NCBI GenBank assembly: GCA_027484445.1
Contig: JAIXSY010000042.1
Coordinates: 310,001 to 374,000 of the forward strand
Reading direction: 5' to 3'
Length of the DNA: 64,000 nucleotides
Source: Verrucomicrobiaceae bacterium
GTDB taxonomy: Bacteria; Verrucomicrobiota; Verrucomicrobiia; Verrucomicrobiales; Verrucomicrobiaceae
Shown here: positions 32,774-40,663 of the stretch, in pieces
Layout of the letters: each line of letters starts with the position of its first letter
Position numbering within the stretch: the stretch's first letter is position 1
Program-made: the position numbers and the translations under genes
The notes under the pieces: model-generated
Database searches by the model: none
Seen by the model: the letters and a program-made list of their open reading frames with translations, nothing else
Told to the model about the DNA's origin: nothing

Positions 32774-33814
32774 ATGAATCGAAAACGCCTCGGACGCACT
32801 GGCATCGTCGTCACTGACCTTTGCCTGGGAACCATGACTTTCGGCCTCCAGGCCGATGAAAAGACCTCTTTTGCCATCATGGACCGTGCGGTGGATGCCG
32901 GGATCGACTTTTTTGACACGGCGGAGATGTATCCCGTGCCGCCAAGCGCCGAGCTTTTTGGCATCACTGAAGAGATCGTGGGACGCTGGCTGAAGGCGAG
33001 AAATCGGGGTGAGCTCATCTTGGCCACGAAAGTCACCGGTCCAGGCCATGGCTGGTTCCGCCCTCCGATACGCGGAGGGTTCACAGCCCTGGATCGTCGC
33101 CAGATTTTCCGCGCCTGTGAGGATAGCCTACGCCGTCTTCAGACCGATTACATCGACCTCTACCAGACCCACTGGCCCGACCATGGCATGGACCCGCACG
33201 AGACCCTCACTGCCATGACCACGTTGATTCAGCAGGGCAAAATACGCGCCTGGGGCAGCAGCAACGAGACCTGCTGGGGCGTCATGAAAAACCTCTGGGA
33301 GGCGGAAAAGCATGGCCTCGCCCGGATGGCGACCGTGCAAAACAATTTTTCCCTCATCAATCGCCGCTGTGAAAGCGAACTCGCGCAGGTCTGTCGCCAA
33401 GAAAAAGTCAGCCTACTGCCGTATTCACCCTTGGGCGGAGGGGTGCTCACGGGAAAATACAACCAGGGGGCTCGCCCCGCCGGGGCTCGCTTCACCAGTT
33501 ATTTAGAATCAGGCGGACCACGGCAGAAGCGCATGGCTGCCCGCTTTGTCAATGAACGCACGCTTGAAACCACGGCGCGACTTCAGCGCCTTGCTTCAGA
33601 TCTCGGCGTCAGCGTCACGGCCCTCGCCCTGGCCTGGAGCCGACAGCATGACTTTGTCGCCTCCACCATCGCCGGAGCCACCACCGTCGCCCAATGGGAG
33701 GAATGCCTCCAGGCTGTTGATCTCGTGCTCAGCCCTGAAACCCTGGCGCGGATCGATGAAATCGATGCCGAAATTCCCAATCCGATGACAGAGGACGGGC
33801 TTCGGCGCTTATAA
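32774..33814 (+). CDS. Aldo/keto reductase (Tas-like)
   Basis: NADPH-dependent reductase of 346 aa with a TIM-barrel fold. The catalytic tetrad is present: D48 and Y53 (FDTAEMYP), K86 (ATKVTG), H133 (QTHWPDH). The C-terminal cofactor-binding segment with STIAGATTVAQWEECL is also typical. It belongs to the group that includes E. coli Tas and potassium-channel beta-subunit-like reductases. The substrate is unknown; reduction of small aldehydes or ketones is expected. It lies 45 bases after the GT9 gene on the same strand and may be co-transcribed. Confidence 0.92.
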   Translation: MNRKRLGRTGIVVTDLCLGTMTFGLQADEKTSFAIMDRAVDAGIDFFDTAEMYPVPPSAELFGITEEIVGRWLKARNRGELILATKVTGPGHGWFRPPIRGGFTALDRRQIFRACEDSLRRLQTDYIDLYQTHWPDHGMDPHETLTAMTTLIQQGKIRAWGSSNETCWGVMKNLWEAEKHGLARMATVQNNFSLINRRCESELAQVCRQEKVSLLPYSPLGGGVLTGKYNQGARPAGARFTSYLESGGPRQKRMAARFVNERTLETTARLQRLASDLGVSVTALALAWSRQHDFVASTIAGATTVAQWEECLQAVDLVLSPETLARIDEIDAEIPNPMTEDGLRRL

Positions 33815-33875
33815 AGCCTCTCGCGCCTTGCCATCTGCGGAAAGACGCTCTAGAAAGAATATCCCAGCTACGTCT

Positions 33876-33960
33876 GCCGATGTGGTGAAATGGTAAACAC
33901 AGCGGACTTAAAATCCGCTGGAGGGCAACCTCCTTGCCGGTTCGAGTCCGGCCATCGGCA
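33876..33960 (+). tRNA. tRNA-Leu (anticodon TAA)
   Basis: An 85-base class II tRNA: acceptor GCCGATG pairs with CATCGGC, anticodon stem GCGGA/TCCGC with loop CTTAAAA giving TAA, a long variable arm (GGAGGGCAACCTCC), T-arm GCCGG/CCGGC with TTCGAGT. The 3' CCA is not encoded. Confidence 0.95.
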
Positions 33961-33974
33961 CTTCGTTTTGCAGA

Positions 33975-34334
33975 ATGTCTTCCGCACTCCAGGAATCCTC
34001 TCCCTCTCCGCGATACCAATGCGTTCGCTGCGGCAACTGTTGTCGCTGGCCTGGGGATGTCCATGTGACGCAAACCGAGGTGGAGAACATCGCCGCTTAT
34101 CTCCAGATGTCAGTGGATGATTTCATTCAAAACTGCACGCGATTGAACGCGAACCGCACAGGACTCTCGATCATCGACAAGCCAAACGGAGAGTGTCTTT
34201 TCCTCGAAGGCGTGAACGTCTGTCGCATCCAAGCCGTGAAGCCAGTGCAGTGCTCCGGTTTTCCCAACGTGTGGAACTTTCCCGGCTGGCGAGAAAAATG
34301 CGAAGCGGTGGAGGTCACGGCGGATCAGGCTTGA
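33975..34334 (+). CDS. YkgJ-family cysteine-cluster protein
   Basis: Small protein of 119 aa with the cysteine pattern of the YkgJ/CxxCxxCC family: CVRCGNCCRW near 16-25, then NGECLFL, NVCRI and PVQCSGFP. These Cys residues probably bind zinc or an iron-sulfur cluster. The biochemical role of the family is not established. It starts 14 bases after tRNA-Leu and may be expressed from the tRNA transcript. Confidence 0.85.
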   Translation: MSSALQESSPSPRYQCVRCGNCCRWPGDVHVTQTEVENIAAYLQMSVDDFIQNCTRLNANRTGLSIIDKPNGECLFLEGVNVCRIQAVKPVQCSGFPNVWNFPGWREKCEAVEVTADQA

Positions 34335-34379
34335 AAAGCGTATCGTTTGCCATTCCAGCCTCTGGTTCCTCATTTTTCC

Positions 34380-35126
34380 ATGTCTTCCCCCGGTCGTTTC
34401 ATCCGCTTGGCTCTTGTCCTGTTCCCCCTGGGACTCATCATCACCAGCATTCTTTCGTTTGGCATTTGGTGGCAAAAACGACAGGCCGTGGAGGCGCGTA
34501 GCTTTGCCCATGCCTCGGCCTTGCGCCGGGAAATGACAGAAAGGGTGCTGGGGAGGTATGCGGATATTTTGACAGAAGAGCTCCAGCGCCCAGGTGCCGC
34601 TAGGCTTGCCGCAGTGGCCAGCTACATGGATTCCTCAATGAGCCCAGAAAACATGGGCTTTGAGCCGAAGCGAGACCGCTTTTTCGAAGCTGGGCAAGAA
34701 TACTCCAACATTGAAGTCGAGCTGACGGGTAAGCAACGCCCGCGTGAAGTGCAGCTGCTTCTGCTGACTTATGGTGACATCGCCCATCTGAAGGCAGAAG
34801 CCCTGGCCATCGCAGGTGGGATGTCTCTCTTTCACTCCATGGCTGGCGAGCGCGGGGATGCTACGCTGCGCCTTGCCGCAGTGCCACTGGGGGTGCGTGA
34901 TGAAAACCAGCAAAGCGCCCTTCAGCGTCTCGCTGCGGCGACGGCTGATCGGCAAGAGCGTATGGTGCGCATTTGGGTGCTAGGCGGGGTGGCTGAACCC
35001 GTGCTGAATGAAGTTCGCACCGCTTTTCGTGCCGAACAAACGGGTGTGGTCATTGAGCCCTTGCCGCAAGGTCAAGACGTGCCCATGACGCTGAAGCAAA
35101 TGACAGAACTCAAGGCCAAGCTGTGA
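34380..35126 (+). CDS. Membrane-anchored protein of unknown function, possible degenerate M28-like fold
   Basis: Protein of 248 aa with one N-terminal transmembrane helix (about 9-29) and an extracytoplasmic domain. The stretch NIEVELTGKQRPREVQLLLLTYGD followed by an Ala/Gly helix and ATLRLAAVPLG has the strand order of M28 aminopeptidases (where relatives have AHYDS and a zinc site), but the His/Asp/Glu ligands are absent, so it would be catalytically dead. This resemblance is my inference and is weak. ATG 34380 is preferred because the upstream frame lacks a good start. It precedes the PssA gene by 46 bases. Confidence 0.6.
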   Translation: MSSPGRFIRLALVLFPLGLIITSILSFGIWWQKRQAVEARSFAHASALRREMTERVLGRYADILTEELQRPGAARLAAVASYMDSSMSPENMGFEPKRDRFFEAGQEYSNIEVELTGKQRPREVQLLLLTYGDIAHLKAEALAIAGGMSLFHSMAGERGDATLRLAAVPLGVRDENQQSALQRLAAATADRQERMVRIWVLGGVAEPVLNEVRTAFRAEQTGVVIEPLPQGQDVPMTLKQMTELKAKL

Positions 35127-35172
35127 AAGCGCAGAACCTTTCATTTTGTCCAATCCAGACTAGGCAAGCGGA

Positions 35173-36078
35173 ATGGCACGGCTAAAGTCTGACCTCATGA
35201 TCGAAAGTGAGCCCCGCATATACGTCCTGCCTACCATGATGACGGCAGGCAATATCCTTTCTGGATTTGTGGCGATCTTGCAGATCTTCAAAGGTCGAGA
35301 AGGCCAAATCACCGAGCACTACTATTGGGCCATCATTGCCATCTTGGCAGCTTGTTTGTTCGACGTTCTGGATGGGCGTCTGGCTCGCTTAGGTGGGCAG
35401 GAATCACCCTTTGGCCGTGAGCTGGACAGCATCGCAGACATCGTCAGCTTCGGGGTCGCTCCAGCGCTGCTCGTTCACGACATTGTGCTGAAAGACATCG
35501 AGACACCAGCGGGTCTCGGCTGGCTCATTGCATCCGCCTACCTCGTCTGTGGTGCCTTGCGTCTAGCTCGCTTCAACTGCATCGCCGCGTCGGACAACAA
35601 GACGAACAGCAAGCACTTCCGTGGCTGCCCCATTCCCGCAGCTGCCGGTGTCATCGCCTCTCTCACCCTGCTGATGATCTGGCTCGATGAGGGAGAAAAA
35701 GAAATCGGCCCTTGGAAATACGGTCTAGCGGGCCTGATGGTCATGCTTTCCTACCTGATGATGAGCAACCTGGAGTATCCCAGCTTCAAGTCAGTGAACT
35801 GGCGTACTCGGCGTTCTCCGGCCTGGGTGCTGATCTCGATCATCCTGGTCGCATTCACGGTCAGGAATTGGCAGTGGATGCCTTCCATCCTCTTCGTCAG
35901 CTACCTCATCTATGGCTTGGTCCGTCCCTGGATCTCTCGGCAAATGCGCCAGACCATCGAAATCGACCATGAAGCTGCCGATACCCCGGAAGATCCCATC
36001 ACCAGCGATGAATTGACGCCGCTGAATCAACCCAACGATGCCACCGTCCTGCCGAAGGACGCAGCTTCACAGATTTGA
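35173..36078 (+). CDS. pssA: CDP-diacylglycerol--serine O-phosphatidyltransferase
   Basis: Integral membrane enzyme of 301 aa that makes phosphatidylserine, the precursor of phosphatidylethanolamine. It carries the full CDP-alcohol phosphatidyltransferase signature DGxxARx8GxxxDxxxD: DGRLAR at 67-72, G81, D85, D89. About eight hydrophobic segments follow the type II PssA plan, with an acidic C-terminal tail (260-301). ATG 35197 (MIESEPRIY) is an alternative start. No Psd gene is in the window. Confidence 0.93.
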   Translation: MARLKSDLMIESEPRIYVLPTMMTAGNILSGFVAILQIFKGREGQITEHYYWAIIAILAACLFDVLDGRLARLGGQESPFGRELDSIADIVSFGVAPALLVHDIVLKDIETPAGLGWLIASAYLVCGALRLARFNCIAASDNKTNSKHFRGCPIPAAAGVIASLTLLMIWLDEGEKEIGPWKYGLAGLMVMLSYLMMSNLEYPSFKSVNWRTRRSPAWVLISIILVAFTVRNWQWMPSILFVSYLIYGLVRPWISRQMRQTIEIDHEAADTPEDPITSDELTPLNQPNDATVLPKDAASQI

Positions 36079-36113
36079 AGCGTCGTCCTTATCCCTCCGC
36101 CGCATCTCGCTGA

Positions 36114-37316
36114 ATGGCAGATTTTTACCAGCACGCCCGCCTCCCCACCCTGCATCACCTGGCTACGCCAGACAGCAGCGAACGTGAGGCCGAGCTCACG
36201 GAGCTGACCCTTGAGCGGCCCGTGGCACTTTTGCTGCCTGCCCTGCACACGGAGGTGAACCGTCCCGCGCTGCCAAGCATCCTCCGTCAAGTGGCTGAGG
36301 TCCCCTACATCGCCCAAGTGGTGATCAGCATGAATGGCACTCCAGAAGAGGAGGTCATCCGCTCCAGCCTCAAGTCCTGCCATGAGTGGCTGGGGGGCAA
36401 GCCGCTGACCCTCTTGTGGAATGACGGCCCTGCGCTGGATGCCATTCATCATCAGGTCACTCCCCGAAACACCCATGGCAAAGGTGCTAACATCTGGATG
36501 GGCCTAACTTGGCTGCAGGCTTCAGGTCACCGTGGCATCGTCATTAGCCATGACACGGACATCTTGAATTATGGCCCCACCTTGCTGGCCAAGCTCTGCT
36601 ATCCCATCGCCCATCCTCGCCTTGGCTATCGTTTTGCCAAGGGCTACTACAGCCGTGTGGCAGGCCGACTCTTTGGTCGAGTCACGCGGCTGCTGATCTT
36701 TCCACTGATCCACGCTTATCAAGAAGTGCTCGGCCCCATGCCTTTGCTGGAGCATTTGGAAAGCTTCCGCTATCCGCTGTCGGGTGAATTTGCAGGAGAT
36801 AGCGAGACGCTCAGCCAATTCAGCCTGCCATCCTCCTGGGGGCTGGAAATCGCCATGCTGTGTGAGGTACATCGTCAGCTTCGTATTTCAGAGATGTGTC
36901 AGGTCGATTTGGGCTTTCACTACGAGCATCGTCATCGCCAGCTCGAGCACGGAACTGTCGAGCCTGGTCTCGTGACGGCTGCCGCTGATGTAGCTCGCTG
37001 CTTGGCCTGGCAGGTGCTGCGTGAATCGCAGGAACGTGCGGCTGAATCCCTGCTGCGTCTGGTGCTGGAGCGCTACAAAGTGAGAGCGCAAGAGTGGATG
37101 AATCGCTACGAGCATGTGGCTCTACTCAACGGCCTAGCCTACGATCGTGCAGAGGAGGCGCTAGCCATCAAGGCCTTCACCGAGGCTCTGGCGGAGATCG
37201 CTGACAAAGCGGCCTCACAGGGTATCCTTCATCCTAGCCTGAGACCACCTCCCGCCCAGGCACTTCGTGCCTCTGAGTCACTCGGTGCACGCATTGTGTC
37301 AGCAGCCTTGAGCTGA
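36114..37316 (+). CDS. GT-A glycosyltransferase, glucosyl-3-phosphoglycerate synthase-like (GT81/GT2)
   Basis: Glycosyltransferase-like protein of 400 aa. It has VALLLPALH..VNRPALPSIL at the nucleotide-sugar binding strand, ISMNGT, the GKGANIWMGL helix, the ISHDTDILNY metal-binding DxD-type motif (DTD), and YPLSGEFAGD..SSWGLEIAML, which matches the acceptor region of glucosyl-3-phosphoglycerate or mannosyl-3-phosphoglycerate synthases. These make glycosylglycerate solutes. The matching phosphatase is not beside it. A polysaccharide or lipid glycosyltransferase cannot be excluded. It lies 35 bases after pssA and 64 bases before the UGPase gene, which could supply UDP-glucose. Confidence 0.7.
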   Translation: MADFYQHARLPTLHHLATPDSSEREAELTELTLERPVALLLPALHTEVNRPALPSILRQVAEVPYIAQVVISMNGTPEEEVIRSSLKSCHEWLGGKPLTLLWNDGPALDAIHHQVTPRNTHGKGANIWMGLTWLQASGHRGIVISHDTDILNYGPTLLAKLCYPIAHPRLGYRFAKGYYSRVAGRLFGRVTRLLIFPLIHAYQEVLGPMPLLEHLESFRYPLSGEFAGDSETLSQFSLPSSWGLEIAMLCEVHRQLRISEMCQVDLGFHYEHRHRQLEHGTVEPGLVTAAADVARCLAWQVLRESQERAAESLLRLVLERYKVRAQEWMNRYEHVALLNGLAYDRAEEALAIKAFTEALAEIADKAASQGILHPSLRPPPAQALRASESLGARIVSAALS

Positions 37317-37380
37317 AAGCTGCGAGTGCTTGGATTCTGCATTTGCTCAGGTGCGGGCGAGCTTCTAGCGTTGCGGACGC

Positions 37381-38817
37381 ATGAGCCAACTTTCCCCATC
37401 TGACCGACTTGAGACTTCGTTTGCCCCGTTTCGTGACAAAATGCAGGCGGAGGGTCTCAGTGAATCTGCCATCCGCGCGTTTCGCGGCAGTTACGCAGCC
37501 TTGCTGGCGGGGGAGACGGGCATGATTCCCGAGGACACGATCCAGCCGGCGCAGGATTTGCCGAAGGCGGATGCGCTCATGGCTCCGGAGGCAAATCGGG
37601 CGTCGGAACTGTTGAGGCAAACGGTGCTCATTAAGCTCAACGGCGGTCTCGGCACGGGCATGGGGCTGGAAAAAGCGAAGTCGCTGCTGCCGGTGCGGGG
37701 TGAGGATACCTTTCTCGATTTGATCGCGCGCCAGATCCTTCGGCTGCGGGCGCAGACGGGCGGCGAAGTGCCGGTTTTCATGCTCATGAATAGCTTCAGC
37801 ACATCGGTGGATACTGCGGCGCATTTGGCGGCTCGATTTCCGAAGCTCGGTGGCCGTGAGGTGTGGGAGCTGATGCAGAACAAGGTGCCCAAAGTGCTAG
37901 CGAGCACCCTCGAGCCTGCGCTTTGGTCGGCGAACCCCGAGCAGGAGTGGTGCCCGCCAGGTCATGGCGACATCTATGCCTGCCTTGCTGGTTCCGGCTG
38001 GTTGGAGCGACTGCTCGCCAGCGGCCAGCGCTATGCCTTTGTGTCGAATTCCGACAACCTCGGTGCCACGCTCGATCCGGCGATCCTCGCGTGGTTTGCC
38101 GACAGCGGCATGCCTTTCGCCATGGAGGTCACGAGACGCACGGAGTCGGACAAGAAGGGCGGCCATCTCGCCGTGCGGTTGCGCGATGGGCGCTTCCTGC
38201 TGCGTGAATCGGCGCAATGCCCGAAGGATGACGAGAAGCACTTCCAGGACATCGAGCGCCATCGCTACTTCAACACGAACAACCTCTGGATCGACCTTCA
38301 GGCGCTGAAAGCTGCGCTCGCCGCCAATGACGGCCTCATCCCGCTGCCGCCGATCATGAACAAGAAGACCGTCGATCCTCGCGATGCGACTTCGCCCGCC
38401 GTCATCCAGCTCGAGACAGCCATGGGCGCGGCCATTGAGTGTTTTGCCGGTGCGGGTGCCATTGAGGTCTCCCGCGTGCGTTTTGCCCCAGTGAAGACGA
38501 CCAGCGATCTGCTCGCCGTGCGTTCCGATGCCTACGTGCTCACGGAGGACTTCTGCCTGCGCCTCCACCCCAGCCGCCAGGGCCAGCCGCCCCATCTGCA
38601 CCTGGACCAGAAGCTCTGCAAACTCGTGGACGGCCTGGAAAAGAACTTCCCCCACACCCCCAGCCTCCTCCACTGCCGTAGCCTCCTCGTCCACGGCCCT
38701 GTCGAATGCGGCGAAGGCGTCGTGTTCAAAGGTGATGCCATCATCCACAACCACACCCATGCTCCCGTGAAGCTCAAAGCTGGCACTCACGAAGGAACGC
38801 TGAGTGTGGGCGGCTGA
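37381..38817 (+). CDS. UTP--glucose-1-phosphate uridylyltransferase, eukaryote-like (UGP2) type
   Basis: Enzyme of 478 aa that makes UDP-glucose from UTP and glucose-1-phosphate. It belongs to the long UGP2/UAP family and not to the short bacterial GalU: KLNGGLGTGMGLEKAKSLLPV (nucleotide loop), VPVFMLMNSFST, PPGHGDIYACL, FVSNSDNLGATLD, and a C-terminal beta-helix with FKGDAIIHNHTH. Codon third positions look clearly richer in G and C than in neighbours, which might mean later acquisition or strong expression. Probably co-transcribed with the GpgS-like gene upstream. Confidence 0.92.
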   Translation: MSQLSPSDRLETSFAPFRDKMQAEGLSESAIRAFRGSYAALLAGETGMIPEDTIQPAQDLPKADALMAPEANRASELLRQTVLIKLNGGLGTGMGLEKAKSLLPVRGEDTFLDLIARQILRLRAQTGGEVPVFMLMNSFSTSVDTAAHLAARFPKLGGREVWELMQNKVPKVLASTLEPALWSANPEQEWCPPGHGDIYACLAGSGWLERLLASGQRYAFVSNSDNLGATLDPAILAWFADSGMPFAMEVTRRTESDKKGGHLAVRLRDGRFLLRESAQCPKDDEKHFQDIERHRYFNTNNLWIDLQALKAALAANDGLIPLPPIMNKKTVDPRDATSPAVIQLETAMGAAIECFAGAGAIEVSRVRFAPVKTTSDLLAVRSDAYVLTEDFCLRLHPSRQGQPPHLHLDQKLCKLVDGLEKNFPHTPSLLHCRSLLVHGPVECGEGVVFKGDAIIHNHTHAPVKLKAGTHEGTLSVGG

Positions 38818-38943
38818 GTGGCATAGCCTTTCTCGCCGGTGCTAAACATCGCTGCGTGGATCTTTCCCAGCAGCCCCTAAAGACTCGGTGTGCATACATC
38901 GCAGGCCTTGCATCCGTTGAAGTGTGGGTCAGTGTGCAAGGCC

Positions 38944-40323
38944 ATGAAACGTCTGCCCCGAAACATCCTTGTGCTTGGCCTCTCGTGCATAGCGCTGTTG
39001 GCTCTGGCTGCACTTGGTTCGTCGTGGTGGATCATGCGGAATTTGGGGCCTGAGTTCTGGGTGCAGCAGATCGAACGAGCGATGGCCTGCCGGGCTGAGA
39101 TTGCGGATGCGAGTCTGAATTTGTTCTCGAAGCCTGCCCGACTTTCGCTGCGAGAGGTAAGGCTGATGCCAAAAGACGCACCCACCTCTCCTGGGCAGGA
39201 GGTGCCGATTCATCTCCCAGAGGTGGTTCTGGAGGTGCGCCTGGAGGATTTGTTGAACCGTCGGTTTCATGTCGAAAAGCTGACTTTTCTTGCACCCGTG
39301 GTTCGGGAGTCGATTGACGCCAAGGGGCGCAGCACCCTGGAAGGTTTGTTTGTCCAGCCGCAGATCTCTAGAGTTGCGATGGCAAGCGATGAAGTGCCTC
39401 GGGCCATCCCTGTGGCACCAGCGCCTGCGGAGCCGTCGAATTCGACGAGCGTTATGCCAGCATCTGCACAACCGGAGAAGTCTCCCAATCGATTCTCTTT
39501 CTCGATTCAGTCTGCGGTGATTCAGGACGGTAGCATGACGATTCAAAACAATGGCAGTGCGGTGGCTGTGAGTGATTTGGACTTTGAACTGACCGGCATC
39601 GACCTAGACTCACAAAACTTGGCAGAGCACAATCAGATGGTCGCCAAGCTGAGCGCTGTCGCAAAGATCAGTGGTTGGGCTCGGATCGCAGGCGCGCGCC
39701 AACAGGCGACGCTGGCCGATGTCCGCCTCAGCGCGACGAGCCAGATTCGTCCGCTAAATCCTAGTACGGGGGCTTGGCAGCCTTCCTCTCTTGTCAAAAT
39801 GACGCTCGACAAAGGCTCCATGATCGCCGGACACATGACGATGGGGGATGCGGCGGGCAAAGAAATGCGCAAGCTTCAGGAGTATGGCATTGACCTCAGC
39901 CCCGTGCGGGTGGGCGGCCCACTTCAAGAGGCTGCTGTGGTCGAGGGCACATTCGTGAACAATCGCTTTTCCCTGACGCAGGATGCCCGCTTTCTTTTCC
40001 CAGACTATGAGGTCTCCCTGAGACGAAAGTCGTATGTGAATGCAGCTGCTGATCAGCACGAGATCGAGCTGCGCCTATCCTGTGGCCCTGAACTGCAAGG
40101 AAGGCTCCAGCAAGGTCTCGAAAGAGCTCGACTGGGGGAGTCCATCACACGTGGTGTGATGAAAGCCCTAGCTGATGAGAAAGGGCGCATGGCGTTTGAT
40201 ATCGAATCTGAAGGATCATTGTCGGATCCCCAGATCAAACCTAAGGTGGACCGAATCTTCAAAAATCTCATTCGTGGAGAGGGATTGGGAGACCTTCTTC
40301 AAGGATTGCTCAAGAAGCTTTGA
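38944..40323 (+). CDS. AsmA-like membrane-anchored protein
   Basis: Protein of 459 aa with one N-terminal transmembrane helix (about 8-28) and a long periplasmic beta-rich body. The first part (WVQQIERAMACRAEIADASLNLFSKPARLSLREV) follows the AsmA/TamB/DUF748 pattern in which beta strands stack into a lipid-carrying groove. A Pro/Ala/Ser linker (about 145-175) precedes a second domain. AsmA-like proteins move phospholipids or shape outer membrane assembly; the exact role here is inferred. I start at ATG 38944 (MKRLPRNILV). Confidence 0.7.
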   Translation: MKRLPRNILVLGLSCIALLALAALGSSWWIMRNLGPEFWVQQIERAMACRAEIADASLNLFSKPARLSLREVRLMPKDAPTSPGQEVPIHLPEVVLEVRLEDLLNRRFHVEKLTFLAPVVRESIDAKGRSTLEGLFVQPQISRVAMASDEVPRAIPVAPAPAEPSNSTSVMPASAQPEKSPNRFSFSIQSAVIQDGSMTIQNNGSAVAVSDLDFELTGIDLDSQNLAEHNQMVAKLSAVAKISGWARIAGARQQATLADVRLSATSQIRPLNPSTGAWQPSSLVKMTLDKGSMIAGHMTMGDAAGKEMRKLQEYGIDLSPVRVGGPLQEAAVVEGTFVNNRFSLTQDARFLFPDYEVSLRRKSYVNAAADQHEIELRLSCGPELQGRLQQGLERARLGESITRGVMKALADEKGRMAFDIESEGSLSDPQIKPKVDRIFKNLIRGEGLGDLLQGLLKKL

Positions 40324-40663
40324 TGCAAACACAGGCTCTCTTCCGTTGATTTTCGCTCGCAGGCACTGCGACCTGTTTGTTAAACCCAAATTTCGCCATT
40401 CCCAGTAAGCGGGGCATTCCTACCCTGTGGAACTTCGGCCTCCAGGTTAAACTGCCGCAAGACATCTGCTCTCCAAGAAAGGTCGCTGGATCTGGACAGG
40501 ACACACTGGGCAGAAGTCTCTTTTGCGGCTGAAGAGGCATCTAGAGACAATGACAAACATGAGCTTTCGCTGACGGAGTAGGCGAGTCCATGGATGCAGG
40601 AAAAACAGCGACTGTGAAGCATGACGCTAGGTTTGGTGCTGCGTCAATTTCGATAAGCTGAAG
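40324..40663. other. Intergenic region without supported gene (340 bases)
   Basis: Lies between the convergent AsmA-like and helicase genes. It has short open frames on the minus strand (for example 40380-40622), but they have no ribosome-binding site, no recognisable domain and odd composition. I see no tRNA or strong hairpin with a T-run. Confidence 0.5.

Noticed and set aside
37897..38790. 297-aa minus-strand open frame opposite the UGPase gene
   Set aside because: The high GC at third positions removes stop codons from the opposite strand; the sequence has no domain, and the UGPase on the plus strand is unmistakable.
40380..40622. 80-aa minus-strand frame in the 340-base gap
   Set aside because: No ribosome-binding site, no domain, Ser/Cys-rich composition and no operon context.
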